DNA of 38,504 nucleotides from positions 1 to 38,504 of the forward strand of contig CAZBSE010000018.1 of assembly GCA_964494385.1 (NCBI GenBank), written 5' to 3'. Every line of letters starts with the position of its first letter. The stretch's first letter is position 1. Positions 1 through 6,641 of the stretch are shown piece by piece. Position numbers and translations under genes: made by a program. Below the pieces are notes generated by a model. It ran no database searches and was not told where the DNA came from. It saw only the letters and a list, made by a program, of their open reading frames with translations. The stretch is from CAZBSE01 sp964494385 (GTDB lineage: Bacteria > Actinomycetota > Humimicrobiia > Humimicrobiales > Humimicrobiaceae).

Positions 1-116
1 TAATAATTAATGCTTTTTTAAATTATTTCCTTTACTAAGACGTATATAATATTAGAATGTTTTTAGTGATAGATAATAATGCATTTTTAAGATGCCTTTG
101 GCTAATATGGCTGAAG

Positions 117-141
117 TGGCTGGGGAGGGAGGATTCGAACC
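117..141 (-). pseudogene. tRNA-Gln 3'-end remnant (T-loop, acceptor strand, CCA)
   Basis: Read on the minus strand, the segment gives a T-loop TTCGAAT, then a 3' acceptor strand CTCCCCA, discriminator G and CCA. A 3' end CCCCA-G-CCA is characteristic of tRNA-Gln, whose 5' end is UGGGG. The rest of the tRNA is absent: the homology stops just upstream of the T-loop and AT-rich sequence follows. It is best read as a piece of a tRNA left by recombination, as in an attachment site, and not as a working tRNA. The identity rests on the acceptor end alone. Confidence 0.55.
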
Positions 142-193
142 ATAACTAATGTTTATTTATATATATTAATTAATGTTTAAAGATGATGTCCCT
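119..193. repeat. Imperfect direct repeat, copy A (left of phd-doc)
   Basis: This copy shares with 1002-1072 the blocks GCTGGGGAG, ACCATAACTA, ATATATTAATTAAT and AAAGATG(A/G)TGTCCCT, in the same order and orientation, with small indels. It begins with the tRNA-Gln 3' remnant and ends with sequence matching the 3' tail of tRNA-Arg (GGGACATCA on the minus strand). The two copies bracket the phd-doc cassette, about 0.88 kb apart. Confidence 0.75.
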
Positions 194-355
194 AAACTTT
201 GAAATTTCGAACTCTTTTTTAAGAGCGTTGATAACTATTAAAAATTTAACCTCTATATAACAATTAATAATGTACTCAAGATCCTTCATGTTTTATAGAT
301 AGAAATAGGTTGTATTTATCCTATATTAGCATAGAATATATTTGAGGTGGTTTTA

Positions 356-598
356 ATGTTAGTCAATACAAAGGACTTAATTTCATTAACGGAAGCTAAT
401 CAGAACTTTTCAAAAGTTGCAAGAACAGTTGATAAAAAAGGCTCAGTTATTATTTTAAAAAATAATACCCCGCATTATATAGTGATTGACTTTAAAAAAC
501 TTGAGCAATTGGGAATATCAGTAAATGAAAGTATAGAATCTTTAGCTTCAAGAATATTGAAGGACAACCTTGAAGCATTCAAGAAACTTGCCGAATGA
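356..598 (+). CDS. phd: Phd/YefM-family antitoxin
   Basis: A protein of 80 residues with the usual antitoxin plan: an N-terminal DNA-binding half (residues 4-50, including the family-typical run SLTEANQNFSKVAR and the strand SVIILKNNTPHYIVID) and a short helical C-terminal tail (about 55-80) that would bind the toxin. Family knowledge: Phd dimers repress their own operon and neutralise Doc. I chose ATG 356 over GTG 347 because the Shine-Dalgarno GAGGTGG at 344-350 is correctly spaced only for the ATG. The stop overlaps the doc start (ATGATGA), which indicates translational coupling. Family assignment is firm; function here is inferred. Confidence 0.85.
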   Translation: MLVNTKDLISLTEANQNFSKVARTVDKKGSVIILKNNTPHYIVIDFKKLEQLGISVNESIESLASRILKDNLEAFKKLAE

Positions 599-978
599 TG
601 AGACTTGATACAATCCAGGTATTATATCTTCACAATTTAATGTGCAAAGAAACCGGTGGTTTATCTGGACTTCGTGATATTGGAGCACTTGAATCAGCAT
701 TATATCATGCATACGCATCATTTGAAGGAAAAGACTTCTATCCGACTGTTGAGGAAAAAGCTGTACGTCAGGCTTATGGGATTATAAGAAATCATCCTTT
801 TCTTGATGGAAATAAACGAACAAGCTTATTTGTCATGCTTGTTTTTCTGGAGCTTAATAGTATTAAATTATACTTTTCTCAATCTGAACTTGTTGAACTG
901 GGCGTGGGAATAGCAGAAGGAAAAACTGATTCAGAACAAATAACAAAATGGATTATGGAGCATAAAAGAAATATTTAA
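595..978 (+). CDS. doc: Doc-type Fic-domain toxin (death-on-curing family)
   Basis: A 127-residue protein with the Fic/Doc core motif HPFLDGNKR at residues 67-75, the length and helical composition of the death-on-curing family, and the family-typical N-terminal region with GGLSGLRD (residues 21-28). Phage P1 Doc phosphorylates EF-Tu and so stops translation; larger Fic proteins AMPylate. This copy has DGNKR where P1 Doc has DANKR, a variant that is common in chromosomal Doc proteins, so the exact chemistry is not settled by sequence. It overlaps the antitoxin gene by 4 bp; the start may be either ATG of the tandem ATGATG at 595 or 598. The pair lies between direct repeats and may be a mobile cassette. 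Confidence 0.87.
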   Translation: MMRLDTIQVLYLHNLMCKETGGLSGLRDIGALESALYHAYASFEGKDFYPTVEEKAVRQAYGIIRNHPFLDGNKRTSLFVMLVFLELNSIKLYFSQSELVELGVGIAEGKTDSEQITKWIMEHKRNI

Positions 979-1001
979 TGATTATCAAGTAGGAAGATAT
1001 A

Positions 1002-1072
1002 GCTGGGGAGATAAGGCCCAAACCATAACTAGTGTTTATATATATTAATTAATATCTAAAGATGGTGTCCCT
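1002..1072. repeat. Imperfect direct repeat, copy B (between doc and tRNA-Arg)
   Basis: Second copy of the repeat found at 119-193. Its right end runs into the intact tRNA-Arg(CCU), whose terminal ten bases (CCA tail and acceptor strand) belong to the repeat. Its left end keeps GCTGGGGAG, matching the tRNA-Gln acceptor, but the T-loop part has diverged (ATAAGGCCCAAACC against GGAGGATTCGAACC in copy A). Confidence 0.75.
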
Positions 1073-1139
1073 GGGCAGATTCGAACTGCCGACCCCAGGA
1101 TTAGGAATCCTGTGCTCTATCCATCTGAGCTACAGGGAC
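1063..1139 (-). tRNA. tRNA-Arg (anticodon CCU)
   Basis: A full cloverleaf is seen on the minus strand over 77 nt: acceptor GTCCCTG pairs with CAGGGAC, discriminator A, and an encoded CCA. The anticodon stem CAGGA/TCCTG encloses the loop TTCCTAA with anticodon CCT, which reads AGG codons. The T-loop is TTCGAAT. The first ten bases of the tRNA overlap the last codons and the stop of ddl, which lies upstream on the same strand, so a ddl mRNA must carry at least the tRNA 5' end and is probably the tRNA precursor. Confidence 0.96.
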
Positions 1140-2065
1140 ATATTTATAATCTCTTTTACCAGATTTTCAAAAGACATGCCTGCTTCCTGTGCTGCCATGG
1201 GAAGAAGGCTTGTATCCGTCATTCCGGGAGAAGTGTTCAGCTCCAGAACGTAAGGAACTTCCTCTTTTTTATCCAGTATAATATCAACTCTTGACAGTTT
1301 GGTGCATTTTAATGCATTGTGAACCTGAAGAGCCACCTGTTTTACCTTTTTGTCCATAGAAGGTGAAATTCTAGCCGGGACAAAGTAATCCACCTCTCCG
1401 ATTTTGGACCTTGATTCGAAATCAAAAAAATTCTTTTTGGGCACAATCTCTACTACCGGGAGAACTCTTGGCTTTTCTTTTCCAATAATGCTGACTGCCA
1501 GTTCAATTCCGTTAATAAATTTTTCCAGTATTACCTTTCTGCTGTAGCTGAGGGCCGAAATTATGGCATGGGGCAGATCGTTCTCGCTGTTAACCATTTT
1601 TATACCCAGTGCCGATCCCTGTGCAGACGGCTTTACCACCAGCGGCATGCCTATTTTTTTTGCTATGAAAGGCAGGAGCTTTGACGCACCCAGTTCCCTG
1701 AATGAGCTGGTATTTAAAAAGTAAAAGGAAGGGGTGGGTATATCCTGGTTTATAAATATCTGTTTTGAAACTATCTTATCGAAGCTCAAGACGTTGGGAT
1801 AAACACCCGGACCGGTATAGGGGATATTCAGCACTTCCAGGATTTCCTGGATGGTGCCGTCTTCACCATCTTTACCATGAAGGGCAATGTAGGCAAGATC
1901 AATTTTTTCCGTGTTCAGATTGTCCGCTATGGATTCGTCTATGTCCATTTTTATGACATTATGGCCCAGTTTTCTGAGCGCATTTGAAATCCTCTGTCCG
2001 CTTTTTAAGGAGATCTCCCTTTCAAGGGATCTTCCGCCCATAATCACAGCAATATTTTTTTTCAT
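1130..2065 (-). CDS. ddl: D-alanine--D-alanine ligase
   Basis: ATP-grasp ligase joining two D-alanines for peptidoglycan precursors in the cytoplasm. The length, 311 residues from the chosen ATG, is normal. Visible motifs: an N-terminal MGGRSLEREISLKSG loop, ALHGKDGEDGTIQ with the Tyr-Thr-Gly-Pro-Gly segment after it (YTGPGV), the ATP-grasp lysine region PLVVKPSAQGSALGI, and the metal-binding end LELNTSPGMTDTS. ATG 2065 is preferred over GTG 2074 because AAAGAGTG lies at the right distance from the ATG. It lies 21-30 bp after the aminotransferase, so the two are likely one operon. The TAG stop is inside tRNA-Arg. Confidence 0.93.
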   Translation of the reverse strand: MKKNIAVIMGGRSLEREISLKSGQRISNALRKLGHNVIKMDIDESIADNLNTEKIDLAYIALHGKDGEDGTIQEILEVLNIPYTGPGVYPNVLSFDKIVSKQIFINQDIPTPSFYFLNTSSFRELGASKLLPFIAKKIGMPLVVKPSAQGSALGIKMVNSENDLPHAIISALSYSRKVILEKFINGIELAVSIIGKEKPRVLPVVEIVPKKNFFDFESRSKIGEVDYFVPARISPSMDKKVKQVALQVHNALKCTKLSRVDIILDKKEEVPYVLELNTSPGMTDTSLLPMAAQEAGMSFENLVKEIINMSL

Positions 2066-2095
2066 TTTTATCACTCTTTTATTATATTGATATTT

Positions 2096-3346
2096 TTACT
2101 TAAAACTTTTATATAATTTGATCTTATCTTTCACTATATCAGCCAGGATTTTAATGCCTTTTTCGATTCTTTCGGTGCTTTCGGTACAGAAGGCAATCCT
2201 GGCCTCGTTGAGCCCTTTATCATCCGGATAGAAACCGCTTCCCGGGACATATGCCACCTTTTTTCTAACGGCATCTGCCAGAATTTCTTTGGTATTCAGA
2301 TAGGGGGGGAGTTTTAACCATATAAAAAAACCTCCCTCCGGTTTTGACCAGCTGGTTCCTTGAGGAAAATTCTCCTGCAGCATTTTTAGCATAACATCTC
2401 TTCTTCTGGAATATATGCTTTTGAATCTGTCTATATTTTCCACCCATGCGGGATCCGAGAAATATTCATATGCAATTCTCTGGGTAAAAGTACTCACGCA
2501 CAGAGTTGTAGATTGAACCCCGAGGATTATTTTTTCAAGTATTGTGTGCGGGGCCACGATCCAGCCTATTCTGAATCCTGGAGCAAAAAGTTTTGAAAGA
2601 GTGCTCAGATAAATTACATTCCGGTTATCACCCCTGCTGTCGAGCTCTTTAATGGTAGGAATAGGTTTACCCTCATATCTGAGCCTTCCATAGGGATTAT
2701 CTTCAAGTATTATGGTTTTGTGCTCTTTTGCAAGTTCCAGTATCTTTTTCCTGCGGGGAAGGTTTAAGGTCACCCCGCTGGGATTTGAAAAATTTGGTAC
2801 CAGATAAATGAATTTTACCTTGATTTTCTTTTTTGTCAGTTCTTTAAGCTTTTCTTCCAGCAGTGAGGTTTTAATCCCATTGCTGTCAATGGGTATATCT
2901 ATTATTCTGGCCTCATAAGATTTAAATGAGTTCAGCGCACCGGTATATGAAGGTGATTCCACTATAACGGTATCACCGGGATCAATAAACACTTTTGCCA
3001 GCAGATCCAGGGCATGCTGCCCGCCCGTAGTGGTAACCATGTCCTCCTCTACCACATCCAGGCCCTCTAGCTTCATGACTTCTATCAATCTGGTTTTAAG
3101 CGGGTAGTAGCCGTCGGAACAGCCGTATTGCACATTTATATCGCCGTCGGTTTTTAGGGTTCTCTTAACATATCTTTCCAGTTTCTGAAAGCTTAAGGCC
3201 CTTACTTCGGGAAGACCTCCCGCAAAGGAGATGATATCGGGTCTTGCGGACAGGGAAAGCAGATCCCTTATCTCAGAAGAGAACATATATTCAGTTCTGC
3301 TGGAATAAAGATGTTTCCAGTAATCAAATGTAATTTTCTTACTCAT
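2096..3346 (-). CDS. PLP-dependent aminotransferase, LysN/MocR-like class I
   Basis: A 416-residue fold-type I aminotransferase of the group that includes 2-aminoadipate transaminases (LysN) and the catalytic half of MocR regulators, here without a DNA-binding domain. Visible features: SFAGGLPE near the N terminus (substrate loop), TTGGQHALDL (phosphate-binding turn), NPSG in VPNFSNPSG, EDNPYG (Asp to the pyridine nitrogen) and STLSKLFAPGFRIGW with the Schiff-base lysine at residue 252. Family members act on 2-aminoadipate, branched-chain or aromatic amino acids; the substrate cannot be read from sequence. It precedes ddl in an apparent operon, but no alanine-specific role is shown. Confidence 0.88.
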   Translation of the reverse strand: MSKKITFDYWKHLYSSRTEYMFSSEIRDLLSLSARPDIISFAGGLPEVRALSFQKLERYVKRTLKTDGDINVQYGCSDGYYPLKTRLIEVMKLEGLDVVEEDMVTTTGGQHALDLLAKVFIDPGDTVIVESPSYTGALNSFKSYEARIIDIPIDSNGIKTSLLEEKLKELTKKKIKVKFIYLVPNFSNPSGVTLNLPRRKKILELAKEHKTIILEDNPYGRLRYEGKPIPTIKELDSRGDNRNVIYLSTLSKLFAPGFRIGWIVAPHTILEKIILGVQSTTLCVSTFTQRIAYEYFSDPAWVENIDRFKSIYSRRRDVMLKMLQENFPQGTSWSKPEGGFFIWLKLPPYLNTKEILADAVRKKVAYVPGSGFYPDDKGLNEARIAFCTESTERIEKGIKILADIVKDKIKLYKSFK

Positions 3347-3507
3347 AGAATAGGCCCGGTAAAGGTTTTTAAAGCTCTTGTACTGTAAATAAGTAATATA
3401 TATTAAAAATTCTAAAAGTTCAAAAAAGTTTTTATGAGTTTAAACAATTATTTATAGTGTTATAATTATCGCAGTATAAAGATATATGTTATGTCTTACC
3501 AATAATC

Positions 3508-4209
3508 ATGGATCTTAACCTTACAATTAAAGATCTTTCCTTAAAACAGCTGGAAAAAATAAGGTTTAAATGTATTGAATGCGACTACTGGTTTAAATGT
3601 GATAAACACAGTTTTTTCAAGGAATTATCTAAAATAAAAGACTTCAACGGATTTAAGATCTTGCTTAAGAGCAAACTCTTTGAAGAAGTCAGCAGGAAGG
3701 AAAAGAGAAAAAAAATTATGTGGTTCAAGGAAAACGGAGGGAAAGTAAAAGCTGCTTTTTCGGGCGGAAATTGTATTGGAATTGTGCTGGCTGGAAAATA
3801 TCACCTTTTTCCCAGGCTCAGGGATTTCAATGTCTTTCCTCCTGATGAGAAGAGTGTTATTTTAGGATGTATTCATGTAGTTCCCAAGTACAGCCGGATG
3901 GGTGTGGAAAAGAGGCTGCTGGTTGAGATTGAAAAAGAACTGGTGAAGGAAAAAGTAAGATCGATAGAGTCTGTGGGCAAGAGATTGAACGATGATATAG
4001 ATAAAGAGGAATACAATAACAGCCCGCTTGTCCCCTTTAAGTTTTTAATAAATAACGGCTTCTATTTAAAGAAAAATGATCCGTTTTTTCCGCTTCTGAG
4101 ATTGGATTTGAAAAGTATAGCTGTAAGTTTTATAGAAAATGAGGAGCTGCTGGGCAAGATGGCTTTAAAAGAGGAAGTGAGAAGCCCTATAATCATAAAA
4201 AATAAATAA
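3508..4209 (+). CDS. GNAT-like acetyltransferase with N-terminal Cys motif
   Basis: A 233-residue protein. The centre looks like a GNAT fold: strand VILGCIHVVPKYSRMGVEKRLLVEIEKEL (residues about 117-145) fits the V-x-P-x-x-R-x-x-G-x-x-x-x-L acetyl-CoA loop, and FLINNGFYLKK fits the C-terminal beta-bulge segment. The N-terminal region carries C-x-x-C-x-Y-W (residues 22-28) and a further Cys at 31, which may be structural or bind metal. No clear Shine-Dalgarno site precedes the ATG. The substrate is unknown. It stands alone between the divergent aminotransferase and the T-box region. Confidence 0.6.
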   Translation: MDLNLTIKDLSLKQLEKIRFKCIECDYWFKCDKHSFFKELSKIKDFNGFKILLKSKLFEEVSRKEKRKKIMWFKENGGKVKAAFSGGNCIGIVLAGKYHLFPRLRDFNVFPPDEKSVILGCIHVVPKYSRMGVEKRLLVEIEKELVKEKVRSIESVGKRLNDDIDKEEYNNSPLVPFKFLINNGFYLKKNDPFFPLLRLDLKSIAVSFIENEELLGKMALKEEVRSPIIIKNK

Positions 4210-4241
4210 GGGATTTTGAGTCCATACTTCAATCAATAAAT

Positions 4242-4270
4242 TAGACAAAACTCCTGAATTATGCTAGTAT
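4242..4270 (+). promoter_or_regulatory. Candidate sigma-70 promoter for the T-box/trpB2 transcript
   Basis: TAGACA at 4242-4247 (5/6 to TTGACA) and TAGTAT at 4265-4270 (4/6 to TATAAT) are separated by 17 bp and end about 45 bp before the first T-box helix. Prediction by eye only. Confidence 0.4.
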
Positions 4271-4315
4271 TTTGAACTTACAAACTGATTATTTGAGAAT
4301 ATAAATAAGGATTAA

Positions 4316-4626
4316 AACCTGTGACCAGAATTAGTAAGCACTGCAAGCAGCATACAGAGAGCCGCAGGAGCTGAGAATGCGGCTGCAAAGCTGGTGACTG
4401 AATGGGTCTGCGAGGTGTCTGGCTCAAATCTATATCAGGAGAGTAAGTCAGAACGGTTTCCTCCGTTATCATAGGATAGGATATCACTTGAGTATCTGAG
4501 ATATGCAAAGCGTACGGTAAATAATGTTTATATATTGAATTTTACCGTAAAGTAGGGTGGCACCGCGGGAATTTAACCTCTCGTCTCTACAGAATTTTAT
4601 GTAGTGATGGAGAGGTTTTTATTATT
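4316..4626 (+). promoter_or_regulatory. T-box riboswitch, tryptophan (UGG specifier)
   Basis: The 14-nt T-box core AGGGTGGCACCGCGG at 4554-4568 is unmistakable. Stem I holds an AGTA loop-E-like element (4333-4336) and the specifier loop, whose 3' side ends in GAATGG. Closing pairs are GACC 4323-4326 with GGTC 4405-4408 and ACCT 4317-4320 with AGGT 4413-4416; the trinucleotide at the expected place is TGG (4403-4405), the Trp codon. The apical AGAGA/GAGAA regions and a later stem follow. The antiterminator bulge TGGC (4558-4561) would pair with a tRNA 3' end GCCA, matching discriminator G73 of tRNA-Trp. A terminator follows, so uncharged tRNA-Trp should allow read-through into trpB2. Confidence 0.93.
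4575..4624 (+). terminator. T-box attenuator terminator
   Basis: AACCTCTC (4575-4582) pairs with GAGAGGTT (4610-4617), and CTACA pairs with TGTAG inside it; the run TTTTTATTATTTT follows. The left arm lies immediately after the T-box core, so antiterminator and terminator are mutually exclusive in the usual way. Confidence 0.9.
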
Positions 4627-4669
4627 TTAGGGGTATAGCGAGAGGAGGTAAAAACAGGAGGAACTTAAG

Positions 4670-4738
4670 ATGAGTTTGAATGTCTGCATATTTTTATACT
4701 TGCCTACAGTAAAAAAATCAAAGACTGTGAGTGAGTAA
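4670..4738 (+). CDS. Possible 22-residue small ORF between T-box and trpB2
   Basis: ATG at 4670 follows a strong Shine-Dalgarno AGGAGG (4657-4662) at ideal spacing, and a second GAGGAGG lies just upstream (4642-4648). The frame codes 22 residues (start MSLNVCIFLYLPTVKK) and stops at 4736-4738, 49 bp before trpB2. It holds no Trp codon, so it is not a classical trp leader peptide. It could be a small protein, a ribosome-loading leader, or chance. No homologue is recognised. Confidence 0.3.
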   Translation: MSLNVCIFLYLPTVKKSKTVSE

Positions 4739-4787
4739 GAGACGGAATTAATATTTAATAAAAATAGTTAGAAGAAAGGAAGACAAA

Positions 4788-6149
4788 ATGGATAAAAGAA
4801 CCAAGTTTGTCCTGGATGAGGAGGAGATGCCGGATAAATGGTATAACATCCAGGCTGATTTACCCAAGCCTCTTTCCCCACCTCTGCATCCGGCTACAGG
4901 AAAACCCCTGGGTCCGGAGGACCTGGCTCCGCTGTTTCCCATGGAGCTTATAAAACAAGAGATGAGTACCGAGCGCTGGATTGAAATTCCGGAAGAAGTA
5001 AGGGATATTTACAGATTGTGGAGACCCACAACTTTGTTCAGGGCGCACAGATTGGAGAAGGCTCTGGATACTCCTGCCAAGATATTCTATAAATACGAGG
5101 GTTCGAGCCCTCCCGGGAGCCATAAGCCCAATACTGCCGTAGCCCAGGCTTACTATAATAAGAAGGAGGGTATTACCCGTATAGCCACAGAGACCGGAGC
5201 AGGACAGTGGGGAAGCGCCCTCTCTTTTGGAGGCGCTTGTTTCGGGGTCAAGATTAAAGTCTATATGGTGGCTATCAGCTACAAGCAAAAGCCTTACCGC
5301 AGAATAATGATGGAAACATGGGGAGGCGAGTGTGTACCCAGTCCCAGTAAGGATACCAAAGTCGGGAGGGACATGCTGGCAAAAGATCCAGACTGTCCCG
5401 GAAGCCTGGGACTGGCCATAAGCGAAGCCGTAGAAGATGCTGCTTCCCGTGACGATACCCATTATTCTCTGGGCAGTGTGCTCAATCATGTTCTCCTGCA
5501 CCAGACCATAAACGGGCTGGAGGCAAAGATATTAATGGAAAGAGCAGATGCTTATCCCGATATTATTGTCGGCTGCGTCGGCGGAGGTTCAAACTTTGCG
5601 GGCCTTTTCCTTCCTTTTGTAAAGGATAAGATAGATGGCACAAAACCGGACCTGCGGATAATCAATGTGGAACCAACGGCAGCTCCTACTATGACCAAAG
5701 GTCCATATGCATATGATTATGGCGATAATGCAAAACTTGCTCCTATTATTAAGATGTATACCCTTGGGCATGGTTTCATCCCGCCTCCTATTCATGCCGG
5801 CGGCCTGAGATATCATGGAATGGCGCCCATTATATGCCATCTTGCAGATCTGGGTCTGGTAGAAGCAAAAGCCGTACATCAGATTGCAACATTTAAGGCC
5901 GGAGTAACCTTTGCCCGTACTGAGGGCATTATCAGTGCGCCGGAGACCAATCATTGTATCAAGGTAGCCATTGATGAAGCTTTAAAATGCAAAGAATCCG
6001 GAGAAGCAAAGACCATCCTTATAGCTCACAGCGGGCACGGTCATGTGGATATGGCCGCTTACGACGCATATTTGTCGGGTAAATTAGTAGATTACGAATA
6101 CCCAAAGGAGAAAATAGAAGAGGCATTGACTGAATTGCCGAAAGTATAG
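4788..6149 (+). CDS. trpB: Tryptophan synthase beta chain, TrpB2 type
   Basis: A 453-residue PLP enzyme that condenses indole with serine. It belongs to the TrpB2 branch, recognised by its length (TrpB1 is near 400) and by the long N-terminal segment with PEDLAPLFP and the motif EGSSPPGSHKPN, where Lys113 forms the Schiff base. Further motifs: ETGAGQWGSA (substrate binding loop, with Glu and Gly as in TrpB), VGCVGGGSNF (phosphate-binding glycine loop) and a C-terminal HSGHGH segment. TrpB2 enzymes often work without a TrpA partner as indole-salvaging synthases, and no trpA or other trp gene lies nearby. The upstream Trp T-box supports the call. A ribosome site AAAGGAAG precedes the ATG. Confidence 0.95.
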   Translation: MDKRTKFVLDEEEMPDKWYNIQADLPKPLSPPLHPATGKPLGPEDLAPLFPMELIKQEMSTERWIEIPEEVRDIYRLWRPTTLFRAHRLEKALDTPAKIFYKYEGSSPPGSHKPNTAVAQAYYNKKEGITRIATETGAGQWGSALSFGGACFGVKIKVYMVAISYKQKPYRRIMMETWGGECVPSPSKDTKVGRDMLAKDPDCPGSLGLAISEAVEDAASRDDTHYSLGSVLNHVLLHQTINGLEAKILMERADAYPDIIVGCVGGGSNFAGLFLPFVKDKIDGTKPDLRIINVEPTAAPTMTKGPYAYDYGDNAKLAPIIKMYTLGHGFIPPPIHAGGLRYHGMAPIICHLADLGLVEAKAVHQIATFKAGVTFARTEGIISAPETNHCIKVAIDEALKCKESGEAKTILIAHSGHGHVDMAAYDAYLSGKLVDYEYPKEKIEEALTELPKV

Positions 6150-6171
6150 AAAGCAGTCTGTCTTATATTAA

Positions 6172-6203
6172 AGGAGGGATCTTAAAGTTAAGACCCCTCC
6201 TTC
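6172..6203 (+). terminator. Hairpin terminator after trpB2
   Basis: GGAGGGATCTTAA (6173-6185) pairs with TTAAGACCCCTCC (6188-6200) with one mismatch and a very short loop. TTCTTC follows, a weak U-tract. It lies 23 bp after the trpB2 stop. Confidence 0.65.
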
Positions 6204-6641
6204 TTCAAAGAGAATTATATTTTCGTACAAATTCTTTGGCCTGCAATAAAAAGCTGTGCCAGAGTGTCGTAAAAATCATACTAAAAAATTCTACTTGATT
6301 TTTTCCTGATTAGTCTATATATTATATAGGATAAATTCATTTTATTTTAATTTAGTATTTGTAATTAATAGGGGTTTCTTCAAAAAATCGTATCTTAAAT
6401 TTCAAAATATATCGGTTTATTAGCATATAGGTTAATCTATCAATCTGAGTTTACAATAGTCCTTTTTTAGGTAATATTTGAAATTTATAAAAATTCCAAA
6501 GACTAAGAAATATTTTTAAATGCAATCTAATATTATTTTTAAGCTGTTTAAAAAATTTTTAGCCGGGAAGTACGTTGAATTTGTCATAAAATGTGAAATC
6601 CTGATTAAATCAGTGCATGAGTACGAAAGGAGTATTTATTA
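6204..6641 (+). other. Non-coding region with the long rho leader
   Basis: About 440 bp of AT-rich sequence without a credible gene. The promoter candidate at 6295-6323 would give rho a leader of about 310 nt. Long rho leaders elsewhere serve autogenous control by Rho-dependent attenuation, but no C-rich rut-like tract stands out here. The ribosome site AAAGGAG ends 12 bp before the rho ATG. Confidence 0.5.
6295..6323 (+). promoter_or_regulatory. Candidate sigma-70 promoter for rho
   Basis: TTGATT (6295-6300) and TATATT (6318-6323) at 17 bp spacing. It is the best match in the 490-bp gap upstream of rho. Confidence 0.45.

Larger units (their letters stand above)
1..346. other. AT-rich non-coding leader region before phd
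   Basis: No gene is seen here. The stretch is very AT-rich, and its only recognisable content is repeat copy A (119-193) with a tRNA-Gln 3'-end remnant, and a weak promoter candidate ahead of phd: TTGTAT at 310-315 and TAGAAT at 332-337, separated by 16 bp. Confidence 0.6.

Noticed and set aside
1136..1144. A GGGACATAT sequence resembling the island operator element
   Set aside because: It is simply the 5' end of tRNA-Arg and the last codons of ddl; it has no promoter nearby.
1112..1294. Short plus-strand frames across tRNA-Arg and the end of ddl
   Set aside because: They arise from the reverse of the tRNA and ddl; no start signal or similarity.
4278..4508. A 76-codon minus-strand frame over the T-box region
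   Set aside because: It coincides with the T-box RNA structure on the plus strand, and has no ribosome site or family similarity.
4860..5501. A 213-codon minus-strand frame opposite trpB2
   Set aside because: It overlaps the well-conserved TrpB2 coding sequence and carries no recognisable motif or ribosome site.
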